DNA of 64,000 nt from assembly GCA_000727475.1 (NCBI GenBank), contig KL647297.1, positions 2,871,577-2,935,576 on the forward strand, read 5' to 3'. The stretch comes from Sarcocystis neurona. Taxonomy: Eukaryota; Apicomplexa; Conoidasida; Eucoccidiorida; Sarcocystidae. Under the pieces are notes generated by a model. It was not told the origin of the DNA, searched no databases, and worked only from the letters and a program-made list of their open reading frames with translations. Shown here piece after piece: positions 34,601 through 46,600 of the stretch. The position numbers were made by a program, and so were the translations under genes. How positions within the stretch are numbered: position 1 is the stretch's first letter; each line of letters opens with the position of its first letter.

Positions 34601-37600
34601 TGTGCCGCGCATTCGTGTAGCTGCTGCTGCGTCTTTAACAGGTAGGTAACCGTTACCTGAGCGCCAAGGAGGACTCCTTCACTATTTGGCAGCTGCTGCT
34701 GCAGCACGCGCCCCTGCTGTTGCTGCACATGCTGCAGCTGCTGCGAGCTTTGCTGCTTTGCGTATGGCTGCTGCTGCTGCTGCCGCACGCCTTGTTGATG
34801 TTGCGCGTGCAGCAGCTGCTGCATGTCCACCACAGCGTCGTCCATAAATTGCCGCTGCTGCTTCTGCTGCTGCATTCGGTGCTGCCAGCCGCTGTGCCGC
34901 TGCAGCTGCTCCTTGACGGTCCCCAGAAGCGTGAGCAGCAATTCTTCTACTGCCTGTGATCGAGCGGAGAAGACGGATAGTCGCAGCACATCAGATGAGA
35001 GAAGGGCAAGCTCTCGGACGTGCAGAGACTGCTGAACTTTCTCTTTGAGCCGTCGCAGCAGCTGCGCGGCAATGAGTTGGCGTTGCTGCTGCAGTGGCAA
35101 AGACCCGATGCTGGAAGCAGGAGCACCAGTGTTGTCTGCTCCTGGTTCATCGGCTGCAGCTCCAGCACGTGAAACGGAAGGCGGAGGAGGCACAGGAGCA
35201 CCAGCAGCAGCAGGGACGTGAAAGCCCGAAGCAGCACCTGCTGCTACTGGTGCTGCAGGGGAAATGGAATAGATATCAGCAGCAGTTGTCGACGGCGACT
35301 TTTTGAGAAGCCACAGCCGCGGCAAAGCAGCGGCAAAGGCGCACAAATCTTTGCTGCTGCAGCTTCCCTGGAGCACGGCAAAGATTCGCAGATTTAGTCC
35401 CGCTCTTTCCATCGCTCCCAGCACATCGGCAGAATCTTCACAGACGGCTCGTCCGCCTGCGAGAGGCGCCTCGTACCGCGTGCCTTGTGCGTCTGAAACC
35501 GGCTCCTGTTGCTGCGGTTGCTCCTGCTGCGGAGTGCCTTGCTGCTGCTGCTGCTGCAGTCGATAATACCGTTGCTGCTGCTGCTGCTGCTGTTGCACGG
35601 GTGCCCAGTCGCACAGAGCCCGCGCCAGCGCAGAAAGAAAAACGCTCAGGTCCCTGGCAGAGAACGCATGTAGTGAGAAGGCAGCAGCCTGTACGAGCTG
35701 CAGCAGCATTGCCTGAGCCTCCTTCTGGTGCAGGGAAGCAGTGGCTGTCGCTGCTGGTCCTGCTATCAGGAGGTCCCCTTCCCCCTGCAGCTGCTGTTGC
35801 TGCAGTTGAGAGACAGCCGCGAGGTCGTTAGCGCTCGGAGAGAGAGACCCCAGCAGCTGCAGGTCCTACAGAAAACAATGCGCCAGATGCATATAGCTGA
35901 TGTACAAAATGTCCACGTATCCGCATGCAGAACGCACCTATATACAACCAACATCCTGCGAGCATATTACATGTAATATATTATATATATATGTACATAT
36001 ACATATATATATATATATATATATAATACCACGCATAAATATGTATGTGTGTGTGTATATGCAAAGGTGCGTGTTTCTAGGTGTATAGACACAGGATATA
36101 CAGGTGCCGGCCTACCATATGGGCGACGCGTGCGGCATCATAGCAACGTTTAAGCAGCTACATGCACAACTAAAAAACACACACGTTTCTCTCCTGGGTA
36201 CGCAGATTATAAATATACTACACGTACAGACGCCCACAAAAATATACGAGTATATATACATATATGTATGTAGGCAGGTGCGTGCCTGCAAAGATATACG
36301 AGAATATACATATACTTGTATGTATGTACGCATGCCTAGAATAAGTCTACCAATATATACAAGCGTCCACATACATGTAATTCTGTCTTCCCTTTTGCCT
36401 TTTCCTGTTAAGTGTCTACATCCGCACGAGCCCTACATATAAATGTACTTCTACACATGTGTGCCTCTCCATCCACATATTATACCCTACACATATATAT
36501 ATTCGTTTTTGGCTGTATGAACGTGTGTTATACTCGTGACGGGCTGGCAAAGACACGTACACGCATTTGGCCCGCATGCGTCCCTTCCTGGCCGACGTAC
36601 AAACGAAGAAACACCCACACCGCAGGGGCATCGGCTCAAAGACAGGGACACGTCGCTGCACGCGCAAGAGACACGTACAGAAACTCTCCGCGCGCCGGCC
36701 ATCTACACGTGTGTGGGTCTGCATCTCTTCTCTACGCAGCAGCCCGATGTGCGAGTCATCTCTGACTCTCTGAAGAAGTGAAAGCCGCACAGAGAAGCTC
36801 ACGCGTTGCTGCGCCGCACGCAGGAACGTGTCTCACCTCCCCTGCTGCTGCGCTCACGCGTTGCTGCGCCGCACGCAGGAACGTGTCTCACCTCCCCACT
36901 CTCTTCTCTCTCTGCTGCTGTTGCTGCCCACGTTCTCCTCTGGGCGCTTTCCTGCCTTTCTTCTTCGGAAGAGAAGCCAATCTCTTCCTGAGTGCCCTCG
37001 CCGGCTGCAGACAGACGTACCGGCCCTCCCCTCCCCTACGTGTGCCCGAGCCTACACGCGGTTCGCCCTCCCCCCCTTTTCTCTTCCTCTTTCTGTCTAT
37101 CTGTTCCTCTCTTCTTCTGCTGCCCTTCGACGTCTCTTCTCCTCCGTCTGTGCCTCGCTCGCCGTCTCTCTGTCGATATCGCGCTTCCTCCTCACGTTCT
37201 GCATCATGGGGGTCCCTTCCCTTTCGTCTCTTCCTCACCCCCTTCTTCTCTTCTTCTGCCTTGCCCTCCTCATCTCAGCCATCCTCTCGTTTGCTGCTTC
37301 TGCCTCTCTTCCTCTCTTATTACTTCGTCCTCTCTCTGTCTGTTCCTCTCTTTTCGTACATACACATACATATATATACATATATATACATATATATACA
37401 TATATATACATATATATACATATACATATATATATACATATACATATATATATGTATATATATATATATATATCTGTCCCTCCTTCGCACTCACCTTCGT
37501 CTTCTTCTTCTCTTTTGTTCTTTTTTTATTTCTCTCTCTGTCTCTGTCTCGGTCTCTTCCTTCCGCTGTCTCCTCTTCCCCTCTGTCTCTCTCTCTATGT

Positions 37601-40600
37601 ATACACATATATACGTATATATTCATCTATACATCCACATATATATATATATATATATTTATATGCGTTACTCGTTTCCTTTTGCCTGGTCAGATGTCTT
37701 CCTCAGAGGGACGCAGGTGCACACGTATGGCCGCACATACTTGTATTTGGTTATATACGTAGTCTCACCCGTGTAGGCACACACAGACAAAGGGAAGTAG
37801 AAATATATACACGTGCACGCGCGTATCTAAAACTAGATGAATATATGTATATATATATGTGTACGAGCTTCTTTGGGATTGTTTGATACGTTTGAATACC
37901 TACGTGCACGTATATTTATACACAGGTACACATGTATGTGTGTATACATAAGTGTACATGTAGCATACCTTTTCAGGCATAGGCGGGCACAGACACATGT
38001 ATATATATATGTATCCGACATATGTATATATATGTAGCTTTTAGTTCGCAAAAATGTCTGCGTGTTTGAATGTGTGTCTCTGCCGTAAAGAGGGCGGAAG
38101 GAGACAAAGTCGCCGCCGGGGCAGTCGTGCGTATATATGTGGCTCAGCAGCAGCATACATGGGCGATATTCGAGATTTGCTGCGGCTTCGCTGCGCCAAG
38201 CACCCGCGGCACGCAGCGCAGCAGCTGCTGCTGCAGAGCCCTCAGCGTAGCTGCAAGACAGTCGCCTCGGTAGTAAACGCAGGATAATCTTCTTTGCTGT
38301 TGCTGCTGCTGTTGCTGCTGGATTTTCTCCTCCGCCTCCCCGTCCACATCCTCGCTTCGTCCATGCGTGGGCTGCTGCTGCTGTCGCTGCTGCTGCTGCT
38401 GTCGGTGCTGCTGTTGCAGCTGCTGCTGCGAGAGTAGAACCTCCTGGTGCAACAGCAGCACCTCTCGCATGCGATCGCTCCCTCCGACTACGGCGGCTGC
38501 AGTGGCAGGTGATCGCACAGCAGACGGAAGGGACGCAGCAGCAGCAGCAGCCGCGGCGTTCCAAGGTCCTGTCGCAATAGCAGCGGAAGCAGTTGCACCA
38601 GAAGCAACAACAGCAGAAGCAGGAGTAGCAAGAGCAGTAGCAGCAGGAGCAGTGGCAGGAGCAGAGGCAGCAGCCGTGAGGACAGCGGGATGCGCAGCAG
38701 GGCTTACGCCAGTGAGGCTGCCGCTGCTGTCGCATCCACTACTTTGCGCTGCTGCTGCTGCAGCCGCGGTCCCCTGTGTAGGAGCAGCCGGGGCCGCATT
38801 TGCAGCTGCTGACATAGACAGGTCCGGCTGGGGGCCGAGAAGCACCTGCAGCAGCTGCTTGTGCTGCCGCTGCTGCAAGCGCAAACCCCAAACGTCTTCT
38901 CTTGCGTGCTCCTCAAGAGCAGCAGCAGCGACGGAGACAGACGCACGCAGCAGTGCGGCGACAGCAACGGGAGAGAGACCAGCGAGCAGCTGCGGTAGGC
39001 GCAGCAGCAGCAGGTGCCACAGCAATGGGTAAGGCAGCAGGAACAGCGAGAGGGACCTCTCGCGCAGGTGAGGAGCATCCCCCGCCGGTGCCCAACAAGC
39101 TGCAGACGCTGCTGCAACTCTGCCTCCTGCTGCTGGTGCTTCTTCTGCTGATGCTTCTACTCTTCCTGCCGCTCCCGCGCGTGTCCTTCCGCAGCCGCCA
39201 TCCTGTTGCTCGCGCTGAAGCTGTTGCCCGTGGCGTTGGGGCTGCTGTCGCTGGAGCTGCAGCAGCAGTTGCTGCTGTGCGTGCAGGACAAGAGCAGATA
39301 TTTCTGTGGGGAAAGCCGCGAGGAACGATGCAACGCAAGTGATATCTTGCTGATTTGCTGCTGTTACGAGGAACAAGGGAAGGGCTCCCAGCAGGGCAGC
39401 GGCCGCCTCAGGAGAAGGGAAACGTCGAAGAGCGGCGAAGGACGACAAGACGATACACTGCGCTGCAGTAGCCACACGCAGCCAAGATTTAAGACGCCAG
39501 CAGCACTTGGAAGGCGACGCACGATAAACAGCCGCAAGCCAGTAGCAACTGTCTAGGCGCAAGCAACAAGAACCGACGTTGTCACGGAGACAACAACAAG
39601 CACGCACACACGCATCGCGTCTCTATAATATATATATATATATGTATGTATATGTGTATGTGAGGACGCTAAATATATATAATATATATATAAATATATG
39701 TATGTGAGTAATATATATATATATATATATGCAAGTGAGGACGCGACATATATATATATAATATATATGCATATGAGTGCTCTGTCTCTTTATCTCTCTA
39801 CATATATATACATATATATGCATGTAAAGACGCTACATATATAATATATAAATATACGTACGTCAGTACTCTACATGTGTATATATATATATATGTGAAA
39901 ACGCTATATAAATAATATATAAATATGTGTCTGTGAGCACTCTGTATATATATATATATATGTGTATATGCATGTGAGGACGCTACATATATATAATACA
40001 AATATATGTGCTTGCGTGCTCTCTCTCTCAATACGTATGCACATGAGGACGCTATATATACATATATAATATGCAACTATATGTATGTGAGTACTCTCTC
40101 TCTCCTGTGTATCTCGCTCTCTCTCTATCTCTCTCTCTCTCTATATATATATGCAAGTGAGGACGCTATATATTCATATATGTATAATATAGAAGTATAT
40201 ATATGTGGGTCCTCTATATGTATATATACCCATGTATATATATATATTTGCGTGTGAGGACGCTATACATATAATATATAATTATGTGTATCTGAGTACT
40301 CTACATGTATATATATACATATGCATGTGAAAACGCTACATATATAATATATAAACACATGTATTCGAGTATTCGATACGTGTGTCTATGCGCATGTAAG
40401 GTCGCTATATACACATATATATATGTTAGTGCGCTTATTAGTCAGCGTGTTTCTGTCTCTCCTTCTGCATCTGACAGCTGTCAGGGTTCACTGATATCTG
40501 CGGAGAAGAAGAGAACTTTCAACTTTTCTTCCTCTCTGTGCGACGAAGCGTCTCTTCTCTACAAAAATTTCCCCTGGACAGCCCGTCAGCGCACCCACTG

Positions 40601-43600
40601 TGCATGCACATATCAAGAGCCCTTTCCTTTTTCATCGTCGTATCTTACACTTGTCAAATTTCTGGAAACTTCCGAACTACGCTTCCACACACTGCAGCCC
40701 ACCCACGCCACGACCCGATGCATACAACTGCAACTTCTTATGTGCATCTATGTGTGTGCGCCTATATATAAATATATATAGAGAGAGAAAATCAACATTG
40801 TGCGTCGGTGCAAGCAGTTGTGTGTACGCAGAGGGATACACAGTCTCCGTAAATAGACGAACACACACGTCTGTATTGGCTACCGCCTTCTTGGGAGAAG
40901 AAGAGAGAGCACCTTGCAGAGATGGGGGCACACATGTATATATAAGTATATAGACGTGTCTGCACATACTTGCAGAGATACACGCACACACGTACGTATA
41001 CAGACGTCTTTGCAGATACCGGAGCAGCGAGGAGACACCTTGGTATATCCAGTGATATGCTGCGATAGGGACACACCGAAGGAAGGCGAGGAGGCGCACT
41101 CCTCCGTACACCTACATCTATATCAGGCAGGTGTGTCAGCACACATGTGTGTAGGCGGCAGTGCGCAGTAAGTGGGTGTGAATAGACGTAGGCGGACTCA
41201 CATACGGAGAGGTACGCAGATACGTAGAAATCTACGCGTTGGCGTCTGTGAGGGGGAGAGATGCATCGACGCAGGCAGCTGCTTGCATGCAGAGAGACAG
41301 AGAGAAGACGGGAGACGTGGAGAGTCCACGGGTCGTCCTCGGCTCTGCGTACAAATGGCCGCCCTTGGGCCAACTTTGAGTTGCAGAAGCAGAGAAAACA
41401 CGAGGCACGAAGACACAGAGGGACGCGCATTTAAATGCGTGCAGCTAATAATACACGTATATCTATGCAAAGGCGCAGCTGCTAAAGTGACACAGACGTA
41501 CTGCGAGGGACACGCACACACACAGACAACATATGAAACAGACACACTCCCTATATATGTAGATGAACCTACACATACACACATAGTAGAACAGTTGCGG
41601 TAGCTTGCAGAGGAACGGCGGGCCCCTGGGATGTTGGGCAGAGAGACGGGCAGGCAAACGCAGGCGTCTACCTTCGTCTTCTCGTGTGCAATGCTGACAG
41701 CGAAACGGGACGCACGCAGTTCGTTGGCCCGGCACACTGGAGAGCGAGTTCCATACTGAGAGCGGCTTCATCTTTCTTGCATGCGCGTGCAGTCTGCCAA
41801 CACCTGCATGCGTGTGTTCCACACAGGCGCGACACTCCCATGTGTGTCTCACCACACAGGTGCAGACACTTCGGCGATGCATGCACACGCGAGTATATAG
41901 AAGTTTTCCAGCCCGAAATGGAACGAGACATACGGACGTGTGCACGTGAGTCAGCAGATGGAATTTATATTGTCTCCCATATATTGTACATATATATGCG
42001 TCGACGTGGAGAAGTACATACGTTCGTCTACATACTTCTACATACACTCATAGACGAACACAAGTAGACGCTACACGAAAATCTCTATACACAAACAGGA
42101 AGAGAAAAGTAGATACTCACATATATATATATATTGAGTGGTTTGAACTTAAGACGTCACGTACACACACCGACACATACATATATATATGATGAGAGAG
42201 ATGGGAAGATGTGTATATGTAGATTTGTGTAAGTGAAGAAGAAAAGGGCAGGCAGAAGACGTACTTTTGGGCTTCATAAGTCCTGCGGTGGTCTCCACTT
42301 TTCCAGCGAGCAGCGCGACGAGTTTCTCTGCTGCTGCAGCAGCCCTGCTCTCATCTGTCTTCTCTCTCTCCTCCACTTCCTCTGGCGTTGCTGTCTCTGC
42401 TTTTGGTGCTGCCCGACCCGTTGCTGCTGCTGCGTAGTGCTGCTGCTCGTTGTCGCTGCTGCCGTACCGCAGACGCTTGCCGACGGTTTGGGCGAGGAGA
42501 CTGAGGACCTGCGATACTTCAATAGGCCGCTGCGCCACCTCCTGCAGCAGCGCGAGCAGCCGCGATAACAGCAGCAGCACCCCACAGGAGCAGCAGCGTC
42601 TCCGCAGCAGCCTGCGCACTCAACAGCAGCCATGGCACCTCCGCAGCAGCACCAGCGATCTCCGCCAGCAACAGCGACCAGGAACAGCAGCAGCAGCACC
42701 TCAGCGCCAGCTTTGGCAACACTTCAGCAACAGAAGGACTCACGAACAGCAACCGCATCTCGGCGAAATGATTAACGCTGCTGAAGCAGCAGCGGTCAAG
42801 AGCAGCATCATCGCGTTAGCAGCGGCAGCAGCTCCAAGAGCAGGGTACCCACACAGCAGCAGCAATTGGTAGCCGCAGCAATCGATAGCAGCAGCAGCAG
42901 CATCTTCGCAGTGTCGACAGCAATGCTCCAGAAGCAGCAGCAACACATAGTGGCAGCTGCACTTGTGCACAGCAGCCTCGGCAGCAACCTCACCGCAACA
43001 CACTCCCCGTCCTGCAGAAATGGGACGAGACAGAGCAGCAGCCCCGACAACAGTGCGAGGAACAGAGGAAGACGTACGGAAGCGTGTTGCGCTTCCCATG
43101 CAGCAACGCCTGTCCGGCAGCAAGTGCTGCCGCGTTGCTGAGGTTCCTCCATACATACGCTTGTAACTAATGTATCAGAGAGCTGCACGTGGACAGCCTC
43201 ACGTGCACACAAAAACGTTACTGAAGAAGAAATAAGGAAGTTTGCAGTTCACCAGCACAGAGGCACGTCGACGAGGGAGTAGCCTGTACTTCGCCAGAGG
43301 CATAGGTGTAGTGTGAAGGCGAAAGTGCACACGCGCAAGTGGTCCCACCACCGATCCCTGACGACCAGGAGGGAGCCCTGCTGCAAAGTCAGAAGCAATT
43401 TTGTCTTCGAACAATAAAATTTTTGTATATATCGGTAGTCGCAGAAGTGTCCGGGTTCGTTGGGTCAGAAGCGTCATGCTTCTCTCGGGGAATGGCACGT
43501 TTTTTATAGACGTCTCTAGCAGACGCGTGTGCACACGCAACCCGACAGCAGGACGTGGAGACACATCAAGACAGAAACTTGCAGACACACACGTAGACAT

Positions 43601-46600
43601 CCGTCTATACTGAAGTTTGTCTACGCAGGACGCAAAGAAACACCCGCGAGCACTTTGCATACTAACGGACATGAAAATGTCTACACAAATACATCTATCC
43701 ACATCCTCAAAAAAGTGTGCAGCTACACCTGCGTACGTGCAATGCAAATTTACATATATATATATATACATACATATATATATATACTTATATATAGTCA
43801 TATATATATATATGTAAACCAAGCCATGCGCGCATATCTCGCCCTCCCAGAATACCTTCACACTGAAGCGTATGTACGTATGAAGAAGAAGGCTGCGCAT
43901 GCGCGTCTCTGAGGCGACTGCAACGTCCTAGACTAGCTTCTGCTCTGCAAGGCGATAGCGCCGCCAGGGACTGACGCTGCGCGCTGCTGTGCCCCGCTTC
44001 GTCCACGCTTGCAGAACCTTTTTGTTTCTTCTCTTCTCTCTCTTTCCGAGGACGCGGACGGTTGTTCGCATTTACCGCTCTGTCTTTCGAAACGCCAGGA
44101 CACGCCAAGAGTGTACACCCCAGCGGCCCTCTGTGTGTGTGTGTGTAGCTGTACGTGCGTAGGAGCAGCAGCGCTGCGGCGCGTCTTACACCTTCCACAC
44201 TCATATATACAGAGGGAGAGACAGAGAGACCCCGCATACAGAGAAACGCAGTGTGGGCCACTTGCACACGCGAAGAAGCAGGCTTTCTATGTGTAGCAGC
44301 TGTATGACGACGCTACAGGTACAGGAAGGCCGCAACACGTCATACGCATACTATCAAACGTGGCCACACTTAAAGTAAGAGCCACGCATATGTATGTGGA
44401 AAGAACTACATACATATATATATATCCTCGTGGATATATAGATATATAGGTACACACGGACGAGGCGTCCCTAGAGTGTCTGTGTGACGCCTCCCATGAG
44501 CCAGGTCTGCAGCGCAGGCTACACGTATCAGATATATACGTATGAAGATAGATGGATAGGTATATAGTATACGGATGCAGTGCGAATGCTTGGCGAGAGG
44601 GAGGGCTTACAGCAGCTGCTGCAGCAGCCTTTATGAAGAGAAATTTGTGACCGGCGCGCGCGTGACGTTTGGCCTGTGTGCAGAGCGTGGACGTGACTGT
44701 CTGGACCGTCTCCCTTCTGCAGCTGATGCTGCTGGGGACGCCACTGTCTACATCACTGCTGCTGCTGTTGACGGCGCTGTTACCCGTCCAGGTGCGTCTG
44801 GTCGCGTTGCTGTTGTTCCTTCCAGCGCAGGAACTGCTGTCGTTCCTGCTACTGCTACTGCTGCTGCGTCCCGCGCAGCGGCTGCTGCGCCTGCTGCTGC
44901 ACACCACTTCATCCCGACAAGAGCCGCGATGCTGCTGCAGTTGCCCAGGACGGGAGGCGGCGCTAGTCGTTGCTGCAGTAGCTGAGGCGGTCACTGGTGC
45001 TACGGCAGAGGAAGAGGCTGAAGAAGCAGCGCAAGGACGAGAAGCACACGAGAAAGGGGGTGAAGAGGAGTGCGAAGACGAGAAAATAAGCTGTTCCTTT
45101 CTGTTGTCTTGCAGTGTCTGGGGATGCGGCAGCTGCTGTTGCGCTTCCTGCTGGTGCACCCCCTGGTGTTGCTGGCTCTCGCCTCCTTCTTCGCGAAGCA
45201 GTTCCACAGGAGTGTGTGAGGCACTTGTGGTGTTGCCGCAGAGGTGGTGTCTGCTGTCCGCGCTCCCGCGGCTACTACAGAGTTGCTGCAGGTAGTCAGC
45301 AGCAGCAGTCTTCCTGAAGAGCGCTGATGTAGCACTTGATGCTGCAGCTTCCGGTGTTGCCACTGCAGTGGCTGCTGTTTGTGCAGCTGCCTCTCCTGCT
45401 ACCCCTGCTCCTGCTGCTGCTGCTTCTCGAGTTCGTACTCTTCCTGCGAGTGCCTCTGGTACACGCCTGGCTTTGGTCGCTTCTGACCTCTCAGCTGCTG
45501 TTGGTCCGCCTGCTGATGCTGTCGTTCTTCCTCCTGCTGTTGCTTCTTCTCCTGCTGCTGATGCTGCCGCCGCAGCTGCTGGGGGAGAGCCGCGCCTGAA
45601 GCGCAGCACTCTCACCCGGGGAAGTCCGTAGTGAGAAGGGAGGCGAGGCGCTCCCCGTACAAAGACGCCTCCGTCGAATAGAGCTGCAGAGACCCTACTC
45701 TGTGTACGTGCATCTGTGCTGCTGCCAACACGGCCCTGCTTTGTTTCGCAGTAGTACTGCTGTTGCTGCTGGTGCTGCCCCTGCTCTGCAGACAGGTGCT
45801 GCTGCTGTCGGTGCTGCTGCTGTCGACGAAGGTGGTTTTGCAGCGGCTGCAGATAGTCATGCCGCTCCTCTTGCTCGACGTGTTGCTGCTGCTCCGCGTA
45901 GCGCTGCTGGTGGTTCAGGAAATGTTGCTCCTGCTCCTGCTCAGTATTTGACGGCTGCTGCCGCAGCCTGCTGGAATGGAGTGGCTGCTCTCGACGGAGA
46001 GGTTGCCCATGCTGCCCTAGGATGCACTGCTGCTGCTGTCCTCGGTGGTGTTGTAGCGACCGGCGCTGCTGCCGTTGCCATGGTTTCTCTAGGGCAGCCA
46101 GGCAGAATCCAGCGCGAAAAGCAGCAGCAGGCGAAGCAGCGGATAGAGCAGCAGGAGGGGGAGTGGCAAAGGCAGCGGAAGAGGCAAGAGCAGCACAAGC
46201 AGCACAGAGGAAAGGAGACGGCGCAGCCGCAGCGAGAGGGGAGGGCGCGGCAGCAGAGGTCGGCGCGGCAGAAGGCGGATCAGCAGGAGCGGCCGCAGCA
46301 GGAAAGGCGACAGCAGCTGCAGACGCAGCAGCGCACAGGTGGTAGCGACGAGCTGCGCGGTTCGTAGCGGCGGCTGCGTAAGCAGCAGGCCGGCCATGAG
46401 TCAGTCGGCCAGGGGGGCGAGATAGACGCATCGCCAACGCGTAACAGCAGCAGTGGCACCGAGCGCGCCGCGTTGAGGAGCCGCAGCCCTACTAGACAGC
46501 AGCAGCCAAATAGAAGCAGGGGGAAAATCACCTCACTGGCAGCGACCTGCGGCGAAGCGGCGGCCTTAGCGGACCAGGCAAGGAAGGGAAGTGCTGCTGC

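Larger units (their letters stand above)
32375..34656 (-). other. Intron region of the RAP gene (may contain one or more exons)
   Basis: Contains TA-rich DNA at 32,505-32,695, the 13-bp tandem repeat at 33,000-33,105, the possible exon at 33,100-33,650, and a CTG-rich (plus-strand) block at 34,100-34,620 with another open minus-strand frame ([20 protein letters not shown] and onward). Confidence 0.4.

Noticed and set aside
34558..34656. Continuation of the RAP exon to 34,558
   Set aside because: A CTCAG|GTAACG donor at 34,657 precedes it and the extra residues show no family pattern, though a small exon further on cannot be excluded.
36778..37886. Plus-strand frames of 250-350 codons
   Set aside because: They come from C/T-rich and TA-rich DNA (Ser/Leu/Pro then Ile/Tyr runs) inside a minus-strand intron; all three frames are open alike.
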